Assembly: GCA_024235615.1 (NCBI GenBank)
Contig: JACKMB010000001.1
Coordinates: 620,001 to 684,000, forward strand
Reading direction: 5' to 3'
Length of the DNA: 64,000 nt
From: Thauera sp.
GTDB lineage: Bacteria > Pseudomonadota > Gammaproteobacteria > Burkholderiales > Rhodocyclaceae
The notes beneath the pieces were generated by a model. It had not been told where the DNA came from. It worked only from the letters and a program-made list of their open reading frames with translations, and did no database searches. The position numbers and the translations under genes are program-made. Positions 1 through 8,675 of the stretch are shown here, piece after piece; position 1 is the first letter of the stretch; the number at the start of each line of letters is the position of its first letter.

Positions 1-1
1 C

Positions 2-1912
2 GCCAGCACCCGCCCGCTGCGCGCGCGCATCGTCCTGCACCCGGACGGCGGCGGCGAGATCCGCCCCGCCGGCGCGGCCGACGCCGCCGGGCGCGCGCAA
101 TGCCGCAGCCTGCGCGCCGGCGACCACCTGCACTACCTGCTGCTCGACTTCGCGCTCGCGGCCGAGCTGCCCGCCAGCCGCTGGATCGGCTACGCGCTCG
201 AGCTCGCCCCCGCCGACGACGAGGCCGCGCCCTGGCTGGGCTGGCAGGACTGGGCACCCGACCTGTGCTATCCGGGGCGCACGCTCCCCGGCTTCGTGTT
301 CGCGCCGCGCGTCGCTGCGCTACTGCACGGCTCCTGCCGCAAGCCGCACCACGACGGCGGCGACGGCCTCGTGCGCGTCGACCGCCTGCTCGCCGAGCTG
401 ATTGCGCGCGGCGCCACCGACGCCGAGCCGGTGCCCGGCCCCGACGGCCTGCCCGGCTGGCCCTCGGCGCTCGTGCTGACCGGCGACCAGATCTACGCCG
501 ACGACGTCGCCGGCCCCATGCTGGGCGCGATCCACGCCCTGCTCGACCGCCTCGCCCTGCCCGCCGAGCGCCTCGAGGCCGCAGGCGAGACCGGAGTCCG
601 CGACGCCGACGCGCTGCGCCGCCACCCCGCCTGCTACTACCGGCGCGAGACCCTGCTGCCCCGGCACAAGCGCAACTACGCCCTGCTCGAGGTCCTCTTC
701 GGCGGCGTGGAGAAGCCGGTGTTCACCTCGGCGAGCGCACACAACCACCTGATCACGCTCGCCGAGGTGCTGGCGATGTACCTGCTGGTGTGGTCGCCCG
801 CGCCCTGGAGGGAGCTGCGCGTGGCGCCGCCGCCGGGCCTCTCCGAGGAAGACGCCGCGTTGTGGAAGAAGGAGCAGGGCCTGATCGAGGCCTTCGTCGC
901 CGACCTGCCGGCGGTGCGGCGCGCGCTCGCGCACGTGCCGGTGGCGATGATCTTCGACGACCACGACGTCACCGACGACTGGAACCTGAGCCGCGAATGG
1001 GAGGAGGTCGCCTACGGCCACCCCTTCTCGCGTCGCGTGATCGGCAACGCGATCGTGGCCTACGCGATCAACCAGGCCTGGGGCAACCGCCCCAACGCCT
1101 TCGACGACGCGCTCGTCGAGCATCTGCAGCGCAGCCTGGACGCGCCCGGCGCGCAGGCGCACGACGACTGCATCGACGCCCTGCTGCGCTTCGAGGACTG
1201 GCACTACACCTGGCCGACCACCCCGCCGCTGGTGGTCATCGACACCCGCACCCGGCGCTGGCGCTCGGAGCGCACCGCGCGCCGCCCCTCCGGGCTGATG
1301 GACTGGGAGTCGCTCACCGACCTGCAGCAGGTGCTGCGCGGCCTGCCCGCGGTGCTGCTGGTGTCGCCGGCGCCGATCTTCGGCGTCAAGCTGATCGAGA
1401 CCATCCAGCGCATCTTCACCTGGTTCGGCCACCCGCTGATGGTGGATGCGGAGAACTGGATGGCGCACCCGGGCTCGGCGCAGGCCATCCTCAACATCTT
1501 CCGCCACCGCCGCACGCCGCGGAACTTCGTCGTGCTCTCGGGCGACGTGCATTACTCCTTCGTCTACGACGTCGAGCTGCGCGGCCGCGTGCGCGGGCCG
1601 GACATCTGGCAGATCTGCAGCAGCGGCGTGCGCAACGAGTTCCCGCCGCGGCTGCTCGGGGTGCTCGACCGCCTCAACCGCTGGATGTATTCGCCGCGCT
1701 CGCCGCTCAACTGGTTCACCCGCCGCCGCCACATGCGCGTGACCCCGCGCCGCTACGAGGGCGCCGCGCGCGGCCGCCGCCTGCTCGGCGGCGCCGGCAT
1801 CGGCCTGGTGGAACTCGACGCCGAGGGCGTGCCCTGGCGCATCCGCGAGTTGCTCGCCGACGGAGCGACGATCGCCTTCGAGCGCGAGGAGGACTTCTCG
1901 CGCTGGGCATGA
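2..1912 (+). CDS. PhoD-like metallophosphatase, 5' end outside the window
   Basis: The reading frame is open from base 2 to the TGA at 1910-1912, so the gene begins left of the window. The first ATG inside (296) is internal: the codons before it read as ordinary protein rich in hydrophobic and charged residues. Metal-binding motifs of the PhoD-like calcineurin superfamily are visible in order: LTGDQIYADD (about base 477), IFDDHDVTDDWN (about base 950) and LSGDVHYSF (about base 1535). Members hydrolyse phosphate mono- or diesters with two metal ions. No secretion signal can be judged because the N-terminus is missing. The substrate is not predictable. The methyltransferase gene beyond the stop converges on it with only 40 bases between. 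Confidence 0.85.
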   Translation, partial: ASTRPLRARIVLHPDGGGEIRPAGAADAAGRAQCRSLRAGDHLHYLLLDFALAAELPASRWIGYALELAPADDEAAPWLGWQDWAPDLCYPGRTLPGFVFAPRVAALLHGSCRKPHHDGGDGLVRVDRLLAELIARGATDAEPVPGPDGLPGWPSALVLTGDQIYADDVAGPMLGAIHALLDRLALPAERLEAAGETGVRDADALRRHPACYYRRETLLPRHKRNYALLEVLFGGVEKPVFTSASAHNHLITLAEVLAMYLLVWSPAPWRELRVAPPPGLSEEDAALWKKEQGLIEAFVADLPAVRRALAHVPVAMIFDDHDVTDDWNLSREWEEVAYGHPFSRRVIGNAIVAYAINQAWGNRPNAFDDALVEHLQRSLDAPGAQAHDDCIDALLRFEDWHYTWPTTPPLVVIDTRTRRWRSERTARRPSGLMDWESLTDLQQVLRGLPAVLLVSPAPIFGVKLIETIQRIFTWFGHPLMVDAENWMAHPGSAQAILNIFRHRRTPRNFVVLSGDVHYSFVYDVELRGRVRGPDIWQICSSGVRNEFPPRLLGVLDRLNRWMYSPRSPLNWFTRRRHMRVTPRRYEGAARGRRLLGGAGIGLVELDAEGVPWRIRELLADGATIAFEREEDFSRWA

Positions 1913-1952
1913 ACGCCACGGCGCCCGCGGCCGCCCGGCGGCCGCGCCGGCC

Positions 1953-2495
1953 TCAGCGCACCGCCTGCAGCTCCCACACCCCGGCCGGCGGCGTGTTGCG
2001 CCACACCACCGCGCGCCGATGCCAGCGCAGCTGGCGCGGCACGGCGAAGGGCGCGCGTGGCTGGTAGGTGAACTGCACGAGCTTGCGCTCGCCGTCGTGG
2101 GCGAGGAATCGGCAGAGGCTATCGACCGTCTCGGCCGCGACCTCCCTGGGCAGCGAGCGGAAAGGCAGGCTGGACACCAGCACCACGCGCCCCGGGCGCT
2201 CGATGAGGCCGTCGACGACCTCCTTCGCCGCCGCCTGGCGCACATCCACCGTGGGAAAGCGCGCCTGCAGCCGCCGCGCCAGCGCGGGCTGGAGCTCGAC
2301 CGCGATCAGCGGCACGCCGGGCAGCCGGCGTAGCAAGGCCTCGGTGACCGGGCCGGTGCCGGCGCCGAGCTCGACCACGGTGTCGGCACCTACCGCCGCG
2401 CCCGCCATCGCATTGGCCAGCGTGCGCGACGATGGCATCACCGCGCCGGTGGATGCGGGGTTGCGCAGCATGGCCAACAGCAGTTGCACCGGCAT
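1953..2495 (-). CDS. SAM-dependent methyltransferase (phospholipid N-methyltransferase-like)
   Basis: A 180-residue protein with a class I SAM-binding motif VVELGAGTGPVTEAL near its N-terminus and a downstream acidic strand end (IAVELQPALARRL), the pattern of the PmtA/KsgA-like small methyltransferases annotated as phospholipid methyltransferases. The chosen ATG at 2495 starts MPVQLLLAML and follows an AAGGGACGAG ribosome-binding region. A longer frame from 2558 has no such site and adds Arg-rich residues. It probably methylates phosphatidylethanolamine or a related small substrate at the inner face of the membrane; this is a family-level guess. It stands alone, convergent with the phosphatase and divergent from the DUF808 gene. 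Confidence 0.7.
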   Translation of the reverse strand: MPVQLLLAMLRNPASTGAVMPSSRTLANAMAGAAVGADTVVELGAGTGPVTEALLRRLPGVPLIAVELQPALARRLQARFPTVDVRQAAAKEVVDGLIERPGRVVLVSSLPFRSLPREVAAETVDSLCRFLAHDGERKLVQFTYQPRAPFAVPRQLRWHRRAVVWRNTPPAGVWELQAVR

Positions 2496-2558
2496 GGGCG
2501 CTCGTCCCTTCGAGATCGACAGGTACCCATGGTAACGCCGCGACCACCGCCCGCACAC

Positions 2559-2584
2559 CGCGAAATTGTTCCGCGAAATTGTTC
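2559..2584. repeat. perfect 13-bp tandem direct repeat in a divergent promoter region
   Basis: CGCGAAATTGTTC occurs twice head to tail (2559-2571 and 2572-2584) between the divergent methyltransferase and DUF808 genes. Its AT-rich core stands out from the GC-rich surroundings and would suit a repressor or activator site. No binding protein can be named. Confidence 0.6.
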
Positions 2585-2701
2585 CGGAATACGCCGCCCG
2601 GCAACGCGCGCACCGGATCGGGCGACGCCACGGGCACCGCGCGCGGCTGCAGGCGCCGGTTTTCTGTCACCATCACGCCTTTGCCTTCACACCCTTACAT
2701 C

Positions 2702-3613
2702 ATGGCCGGAACCACCCTGCTCGCACTCATCGACGACATCGCCACCATCATGGACGACGTCGCCACCATGACCAAGGTCGCCGCCAAGAAGACCGCCGGC
2801 GTGCTCGGCGACGACCTCGCCCTCAACGCCCAGCAGGTCACCGGCGTGCAGGCCAGCCGCGAGCTGCCGGTGGTGTGGGCGGTGGCCAAGGGCTCGCTGG
2901 TCAACAAGGCCATCCTGGTGCCGGCCGCCTTGCTGATCAGCTGGCTGGCGCCGTGGCTGATCACCCCGCTGCTGATGCTGGGCGGCGCCTTCCTGTGCTT
3001 CGAGGGCTTCGAGAAGCTCGCGCACAAGTTCCTGCACTCGAAGGCGGAGGACGAGGTCGAGCACCGCGAGACCCTGCAGGCGGTCGCCGACCCGAACGTG
3101 GACCTGGTCGCCTTCGAGAAGGAGAAGATCAAGGGCGCGGTGCGCACGGATTTCATCCTCTCGGCCGAGATCGTGGTGATCACCCTCGGCACCGTGGCCG
3201 CGGCCTCGCTCGGCCAGCGCGTGGCGGTGCTGGTGGGCATCTCGCTGCTGATGACGGTGGGCGTGTATGGGCTGGTGGCGGGCATCGTCAAGCTCGACGA
3301 CCTCGGCCTGCACCTGCAGCGCAGCACCTCGGCCTTCACCCGCCGCATCGGCGGCGCCATCCTGGGCTTCGCGCCCTGGCTGATGAAGACGCTGTCGGTA
3401 GTCGGCACCGCGGCGATGTTCATGGTCGGCGGCGGCATCCTGCTGCACGGCTGGCCGACGGCGGCGCACGCGGTGGAGCATTTTGCGGAAGGCTTCGGCG
3501 GTGTGGGCGGCGCGCTGATCAACACCGGCGCGGGCGCGGGGGTCGGCATCCTCGCCGGCGCCGTCGTGCTGGCGGGAGTGATGCTGGTGCAGAAGCTGCG
3601 CGGCGCCCACTGA
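2702..3613 (+). CDS. DUF808 family inner-membrane protein (YedI-like)
   Basis: A 303-residue protein beginning MAGTTLLALIDDIATIMDD, the conserved N-terminus of the DUF808/YedI family, followed by DVATMTKVAAKKTAGVLGDD. Several hydrophobic stretches (about residues 75-105, 155-200 and 220-300) mark an integral inner-membrane protein. Length is normal for the family. The molecular role of DUF808 proteins is not established. The start ATG at 2702 matches family N-termini; the longer frame upstream is Arg-rich and not convincing. It lies divergent from the methyltransferase and convergent with pqqC. Confidence 0.85.
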   Translation: MAGTTLLALIDDIATIMDDVATMTKVAAKKTAGVLGDDLALNAQQVTGVQASRELPVVWAVAKGSLVNKAILVPAALLISWLAPWLITPLLMLGGAFLCFEGFEKLAHKFLHSKAEDEVEHRETLQAVADPNVDLVAFEKEKIKGAVRTDFILSAEIVVITLGTVAAASLGQRVAVLVGISLLMTVGVYGLVAGIVKLDDLGLHLQRSTSAFTRRIGGAILGFAPWLMKTLSVVGTAAMFMVGGGILLHGWPTAAHAVEHFAEGFGGVGGALINTGAGAGVGILAGAVVLAGVMLVQKLRGAH

Positions 3614-3702
3614 ACGCACCCGGCGCCATCGCCCCACGCGCGCATCGACCGCCGCTCGCGCGTGCGCCACGCCTGTGACGGCCGCCCGCAGCGGAAGTCC
3701 GT

Positions 3703-4494
3703 TCAGCAGCGGCGCGGCCCGCGGATCGCCACCTCGCACTGGCTCAGCATGATCGCGTCGGCCATTGCCCATAGCACGTCGAGCTTGAACTGCAGGATGT
3801 CGAGCGCGCGCTGCTGCATCGCCCTGCTCCGGCTGAAGTACTCGAGCGTGAAGCGCAGGCCGTGCTCGACGTCGCGCCGCGCCTGGGTGAGGCGGTTGCG
3901 GAAGTACTGCAGGCCGGCGGCGTCGACCCAGGGGTAGTGCGTCGGCCAGGTGTCCAGGCGCTGCTGGTGGATGTGCGGCGCGAAGAGTTCGGTGAGGCTG
4001 GAGGCCACCGCCTCCTGCCAAGGGCGCCGGCGGGCGAAGTCGATGTAGGCGTCGACCGCGAAGCGCGTGGCGGGCGCGACGAAGCGCAGCGAGGTGACGT
4101 CGTCGCGGGAGAGACCCGTCGCCTCGCCCAGCCGGATCCAGGCCTCGATGCCGCCGGGGTCCTTGACGTCGCCGATCTCGAAGCCGTCGTGGTCGAGGAT
4201 GCGCTGGATCCACTCGCGGCGGATCGCGCGCTCCGGGCAGTTGGACAGGATGGCGGCGTCCTTCACCGGGATCGAGATCTGGTAGTAGAAGCGGTTCGCC
4301 ACCCAGCCCTGGAGCTGTTCGCGGGTGAGCTTGCCCTCGGCCATCATCACGTGGAAGGGGTGGTGGATGTGGTAGCTCGTGCCCTTCTCGCGCAGCAGGG
4401 CCTCGAACTCGGCCGGGCTCCAAGGCGGCAGGTCGTCCGCACGGGCGGCGAGCGCCGCGGTGTGCTCGATGCTGGTCTGGTCGATGTAGCTCAC
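3703..4494 (-). CDS. pqqC: pyrroloquinoline-quinone synthase PqqC
   Basis: PqqC is the cofactor-free oxidase of the last step of PQQ biosynthesis (ring closure and eight-electron oxidation of AHQQ). The 263-residue product has the family landmarks [27 protein letters not shown] and [19 protein letters not shown]. Length is a little longer than usual (about 250). The start is GTG at 4494, giving [11 protein letters not shown]. This GTG overlaps the pqqB stop codon as GTGA, so the two genes are translationally coupled. No pqqD or pqqE follows: the next gene is DUF808 on the other strand. Confidence 0.95.
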   Translation of the reverse strand: MSYIDQTSIEHTAALAARADDLPPWSPAEFEALLREKGTSYHIHHPFHVMMAEGKLTREQLQGWVANRFYYQISIPVKDAAILSNCPERAIRREWIQRILDHDGFEIGDVKDPGGIEAWIRLGEATGLSRDDVTSLRFVAPATRFAVDAYIDFARRRPWQEAVASSLTELFAPHIHQQRLDTWPTHYPWVDAAGLQYFRNRLTQARRDVEHGLRFTLEYFSRSRAMQQRALDILQFKLDVLWAMADAIMLSQCEVAIRGPRRC

Positions 4495-5405
4495 AGCGCG
4501 ATCTCCATGCCGTCGAAGGCGACCTCGATGCCGTGCGCGGCCAGTTCGGCGCGCTCGCGGCTGTCCTCGTCGAGGATCGGGTTGGTGTTGTTGATGTGGA
4601 TCAGCACCTTGCGCGTGGTGGCCGGCAGCTTGTCCAGCCACTCGAGCATGCCGCCGGGGCCGGATTGCGGCAGGTGGCCCATGGCGCGCGAGGTCTTCGG
4701 CGAGGCGCCGAGGCGGATCATCTCGTCGTCGGTCCACAAGGTGCCGTCGACCAGCACGCAGTCGGCGGCCTGCATCGCCGCCCACAGTTGGGGTTCCATC
4801 TCGCCGAGGCCGGGGGCGTAGAACAGGCGCTTGCCGCTGGCCGCATCGACCAGGGTGACGCCGATGTTATCGCCCGGCTGCGGGCGGTCGCGGTGCGGCG
4901 AGTAGGGCGGCGCATTGCTGGTCAGCGCCAGGGCCTCGAGGCCGAGGCCGGGCGCGCCGTCGATGGCAAAGCGCACCTGCAGCGGCAGCTCGCGCCAGTC
5001 GACTCCGCTGTAGTGGCCGAGCACGCCGAACACCGGGTTGCCCACCGACAGGTCCTCGCGCACGCAGGCGGTGCACCACACCGGCCAAGGCTCGCGATGC
5101 TCGCGCAGCATGTAGAGGCCGGTGGTGTGGTCGATCTGGGCATCGATCAGCACGATCGCCGCGATGCCGGTGTCGCGCAGCGCGCGCGCCGGCTGCAGCG
5201 CCGGGAAGCTCCGGATCTGCTGCAGCACGTCGGGGGAGGCGTTGAACAGCACCCAGTTCTCGTCGTCGCCACTGGCGGCAATCGAAGACTGGGTACGGGC
5301 CTGGGCGCGGATGCCTCCCTTGCGCAGGCCGTCGCAGTTGGGGCAGTTGCAGTTCCACTGCGGAAAGCCACCACCGGCTGCGGAGCCGAGCACGCGGATC
5401 TTCAT
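4491..5405 (-). CDS. pqqB: PQQ biosynthesis protein PqqB
   Basis: PqqB is a metallo-beta-lactamase-fold protein that hydroxylates the tyrosine-derived part of the PQQ precursor. The 304-residue product starts [19 protein letters not shown], the family N-terminus, followed by the CNCPNC metal site and the [10 protein letters not shown] motif that replaces the usual HxHxDH. The ATG at 5405 has an AGGAG site at the right distance. In the 235 bases upstream I looked for the pqqA precursor peptide (a short frame with the E-x-x-x-Y core) in all three minus-strand frames and did not find one. pqqA, pqqD and pqqE must lie elsewhere or be missing. Confidence 0.95.
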   Translation of the reverse strand: MKIRVLGSAAGGGFPQWNCNCPNCDGLRKGGIRAQARTQSSIAASGDDENWVLFNASPDVLQQIRSFPALQPARALRDTGIAAIVLIDAQIDHTTGLYMLREHREPWPVWCTACVREDLSVGNPVFGVLGHYSGVDWRELPLQVRFAIDGAPGLGLEALALTSNAPPYSPHRDRPQPGDNIGVTLVDAASGKRLFYAPGLGEMEPQLWAAMQAADCVLVDGTLWTDDEMIRLGASPKTSRAMGHLPQSGPGGMLEWLDKLPATTRKVLIHINNTNPILDEDSRERAELAAHGIEVAFDGMEIAL

Positions 5406-5639
5406 CGCTTCTCCTGTCTTGTGTCCCTGCGGGATGGGGGACGCTCGCAAGCACCGCCGACCGCTTCGACGACGATGCCTGCAAGATTGACCGGGAGAAG
5501 AACGCTCCGCATCGTGAAAGCCCGGAACCGGGCCTCGTGAAAATACCGAGTACGGTGGCGGCATGACTCGAGAGGTACTGCATGGGCGGAGGTCGGCGCG
5601 ATGCGCGGCACTGCGTGTCCGCAGCTCGGCTGCCTGCGA

Positions 5640-6308
5640 TCATCGGCCCCAAGCGAGTCCCGCCAGCGCGAACAATTCGGCGACGGCGGCGCTGCCTCCC
5701 CACCACAGCAGCAGCACCGAGGCGGCCGCCACCAGCGTCACCAGGTAGCCGACCAGCAGCATCAGTCCATCGCGCAGGCGCAAGCCCCAGGAGATCAGCA
5801 CGATGGCCAGCGCGGGCAGCACGTTGTCGAAGCTGATGATGGGCACGGGCGTCATCATCGACAGCCCGGCGATGGAGAGCATGGAGGCGTTGAGCACGCG
5901 CGCCGGGCGGTCGCTCAGGCGCAGCAGGCGGGGGCGGCCGAGGGACGCGACGATGCCGACGACGCGGCCGAACATGCGCTGCAGCAGCGCCCTCGCGCGA
6001 CCGTCGATCTCGCGCCGGGCGAGCCAGCGCGGCAAGGGCACGGGCTGGCCGACGCACAGCCCGAAGGCGATCAGCAGGCAGAAGGCGCCGACCACCGAGG
6101 CCATGCCCGGGAGCGCGACCGGAAAAAGCAGCGGCATCGCCAGCAGGGACAGCCACACCAGCCGCTGCCGGTTGCTCTGGCCGAGGGCCTCGGCCATCGT
6201 GCCGTCCATGGACGCGAGATGCGCCCCGGCAATGCGTTCCACGCTTGCCCGCCGTTTGGCCTTGAGGAACTCGGATCGGCTGGGTGCGCGGGGGTCCTGG
6301 TCTTCCAT
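5640..6308 (-). CDS. ExoD-family membrane protein
   Basis: A 222-residue protein with a charged N-terminus and four or more hydrophobic segments from about residue 48 on. The pattern RQRLVWLSLLAMPLLFP, FGLCVGQPVPLPRWL and SMMTPVPIISFDNVLPALAI matches the ExoD family, named for an exopolysaccharide-synthesis gene of Rhizobium. The biochemical function of ExoD proteins is not settled; effects on polysaccharide production and alkali tolerance are reported for the family. It is a single gene, divergent from the lipid-kinase-like gene and reading toward pqqB. Confidence 0.8.
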   Translation of the reverse strand: MEDQDPRAPSRSEFLKAKRRASVERIAGAHLASMDGTMAEALGQSNRQRLVWLSLLAMPLLFPVALPGMASVVGAFCLLIAFGLCVGQPVPLPRWLARREIDGRARALLQRMFGRVVGIVASLGRPRLLRLSDRPARVLNASMLSIAGLSMMTPVPIISFDNVLPALAIVLISWGLRLRDGLMLLVGYLVTLVAAASVLLLWWGGSAAVAELFALAGLAWGR

Positions 6309-6575
6309 GACGGTCCAAGGGTGATCGATCGGTACGAGACACGAGGGTGTCTGCGCTGCTGCGGGAACATCGAATTTTCGCTCGAAAGTTCGGACAGGTT
6401 CCGACCTTCGACGGTTCCCCCGGGTCGAGCCCCGCTGCGGAAGGCGCCGCCGCGACCGGCGCGCGCCGTTTGCGCGCCGGGGTCGGGAGAGCGTTTTGGT
6501 GGTACGGTTGGGCCCTCCTCGTCCGCAGGCCCCATGCCGCGGGCCCTCCTACGACGTTCGCCAACCGGGTGCAGC

Positions 6576-7607
6576 ATGAGCGATGCCTTCCAGCCCGCGT
6601 CGATCGGCGCCGACGGCACACGCCGCGCCGCGATGCCGGTCCCGCGCCTCGACCCGGAATCCGCCCTGCTGTTCGTGATCAACGCCGCCGCGGGCGCGCT
6701 CGACGTCGATGCCAAGCGTGCCGTGATCGAATCGACCCTCGCCGCCCGGGGCCGCAGGGGCGAGCTGCTGGTCTGCGCGCCGGACGAGCTTGCGCGCGTG
6801 GCCACCGAAGCCGCAGCGGCGGCGCTGGCGCGCAACACGGCGGTGGTCGCCGTCGGCGGCGACGGCAGCCTCGGCACGGTGGCACAGGCCGCGCACGCGG
6901 CGGGTTGCCCGATGGGAGTCATCCCCTACGGGACCTTCAACTACTTCGCGCGCACGCACGGCATCCCCACCGAGCCCGCGGCCGCGATGCGCCAAGTGCT
7001 GGATGCGCATCCGCGACCCGTGCAGGTAGGGGCCATCAACGACCGCGTCTTCCTGGTCAATGCCAGCCTGGGCGTCTATCCCGAGCTGCTGCAGGACCGC
7101 GAGGCCTACAAGGCCCGCTTCGGCCGCAGCCGCTGGGTGGCCTTCGTCGCCGGCTGCGCGACGCTCTTGCGTGCGCAGCGCCGGCTGCGCCTGCACATCG
7201 AGATGGGCTCCACGGTTCGCGACGTGCAGACGCTGACCCTCTTCGTCGGCAACAACCGGCTGCAGCTGCAGCAGCTCGGCGCGGAGCCCGCGGACACCGT
7301 CGCCGGCACCCCCGGCGACGGCTGCCTGGCCGCGCTGATGCTGCGGCCCATCGGCACGCTGTCGATGCTCGGGCTGATGCTTCACGGAGCGATGGGTCGG
7401 CTGGGCGAAGCCGCCGGCGTGGAAGGCTTCGAGTTCACCCACATGGTGGTGAAGCCCAGGCTGGCGCGCGGTCGCAGGGAGGTCATGGTGGCCTTCGACG
7501 GCGAGGTGGCGCGAATGCGCGCGCCCATCCACATTGGCGTGCTCGACAAGCCCCTGTACCTGCTCCAGGTGCTTGGCAGGGCGAACTCGCCTGCGGCCGG
7601 CGCATGA
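6576..7607 (+). CDS. diacylglycerol/sphingosine kinase-family protein
   Basis: A 343-residue protein with the catalytic-domain signature of the DAGK family: AVGGDGSLGTVAQAAH (usually GGDGT), then MGVIPYGTFNYFARTHGIP, where the phosphate-binding GT(F/L)N core is kept. Such enzymes (YegS and relatives) phosphorylate diacylglycerol or other lipids at the membrane with ATP. The ATG at 6576 begins MSDAFQPASIGADG. The gene is followed after 10 bases by the metallophosphoesterase, so the two are probably one transcript, a pairing seen in other proteobacteria. The substrate is unknown. Confidence 0.85.
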   Translation: MSDAFQPASIGADGTRRAAMPVPRLDPESALLFVINAAAGALDVDAKRAVIESTLAARGRRGELLVCAPDELARVATEAAAAALARNTAVVAVGGDGSLGTVAQAAHAAGCPMGVIPYGTFNYFARTHGIPTEPAAAMRQVLDAHPRPVQVGAINDRVFLVNASLGVYPELLQDREAYKARFGRSRWVAFVAGCATLLRAQRRLRLHIEMGSTVRDVQTLTLFVGNNRLQLQQLGAEPADTVAGTPGDGCLAALMLRPIGTLSMLGLMLHGAMGRLGEAAGVEGFEFTHMVVKPRLARGRREVMVAFDGEVARMRAPIHIGVLDKPLYLLQVLGRANSPAAGA

Positions 7608-7617
7608 GGGCGGCGGC

Positions 7618-8451
7618 ATGAGCGTCCTCCTGCACATCGCGGACACGCATTTCGGCACCGAGCGGCGATCGGTGGTCGAGGCCCTGGTCGCGCTGGCGGC
7701 GCAGCAGCGGCCGGATCTGGTGGTGCTCGCGGGCGACGTCACGCAGCGCGCGCGCCCCGGCCAGTTTCGCGCCGCGAAGGCCTTCGTCGACCGGCTGGGC
7801 GCGCCGGTCCTGGCGGTGCCGGGCAACCACGACATCGCCCTGTTCGACCCGTGGGCGCGCCTGACGCGCCCGTACGCGCGCTGGGCCGGGGCCTTCGGCG
7901 CCGATCTCGAGCCGGTGCACGCGTCGGCAGAGCTGCTCGTCGTCGGGGTCAACACCACGCGCGCCTGGCGGCACAAGAACGGCGAGGTGTCGGCGGCGCA
8001 GATCGATCGCGTGGCAGGCCTGCTGGCCACCGCGAGTCCGCAGCAGCTGCGCGTCGTGGTGGTGCACCAGCCCGCAGCGGTGATCCGCAGCCGAGACCGC
8101 GCCAACCTGCTGCGCGGCCACCAGGCCGCGCTGCAGGCCTGGTCGGTCGCCGGCGCCGACCTCGTCCTCGGCGGGCACATTCACCTGCCCTACACGCTGG
8201 CACCGCCGGGGCTGGCGCGCCGGCTCTGGGTGCTCCAGGCCGGCACCGCCGTCTCCTCGCGCACGCGCGCCGAGGTGCCCAACTCGGTCAATATCGTGCG
8301 CTGGAACGAGCCATCCGGAGCCCACGACGCACCGGCGCAACAGGGGTCGGCAGCGGGTGGAAGCTGCCTGATCGAGCAGTGGGATTTCGTGCGCCGCGAT
8401 GGCTGCTTCGTGCGCAAGGCGGTCACGCCGGTACAGCCGGAGCGCTCCTGA
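7618..8451 (+). CDS. calcineurin-like metallophosphoesterase
   Basis: A 277-residue protein with the full set of metallophosphoesterase motifs: LHIADTHFG, LAGDVTQRARPGQF, VPGNHDIALFD and LGGHIHLPYTL. The family hydrolyses phosphodiesters or phosphomonoesters with two metal ions; the arrangement resembles CpdA/YkuE-type enzymes that act on cyclic nucleotides or on lipids. The ATG at 7618 follows GGGCGGCGGC just after the stop of the lipid-kinase-like gene. That partner suggests a role in phospholipid turnover, but this is inference from position. Confidence 0.85.
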   Translation: MSVLLHIADTHFGTERRSVVEALVALAAQQRPDLVVLAGDVTQRARPGQFRAAKAFVDRLGAPVLAVPGNHDIALFDPWARLTRPYARWAGAFGADLEPVHASAELLVVGVNTTRAWRHKNGEVSAAQIDRVAGLLATASPQQLRVVVVHQPAAVIRSRDRANLLRGHQAALQAWSVAGADLVLGGHIHLPYTLAPPGLARRLWVLQAGTAVSSRTRAEVPNSVNIVRWNEPSGAHDAPAQQGSAAGGSCLIEQWDFVRRDGCFVRKAVTPVQPERS

Positions 8452-8675
8452 TCGCGCGTCCCCTGCGGGTACATGGCAAGCCCCTCGTGCCCTCGGGCAG
8501 CCGGTGCGGCGCGGGCGCGCCGAGCCGGCGCCGCCACCCTCGCGCGCCGTGCATGCGGCTGCGGGCGCGAGACTCATGATTTTCTGTAGGCGGCGCTGGA
8601 GCTTGTGTCGAGGCCGGGGCGAGCGGCGATCCGCGACAATCCCCTGGAAAGTCACGCCCGCAGAGGAGTCCGACC

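Noticed and set aside
100-2245. Long alternative frames over the PhoD-like gene on both strands
   Set aside because: Their products are Arg/Ala/Pro-rich with no motifs; the frame from base 2 has all PhoD metal-binding motifs.
8452-8675. Cobalamin riboswitch before the TonB receptor
   Set aside because: The gap is only 224 bases and no B12-box-like sequence was found; the receptor looks like PqqU rather than BtuB.
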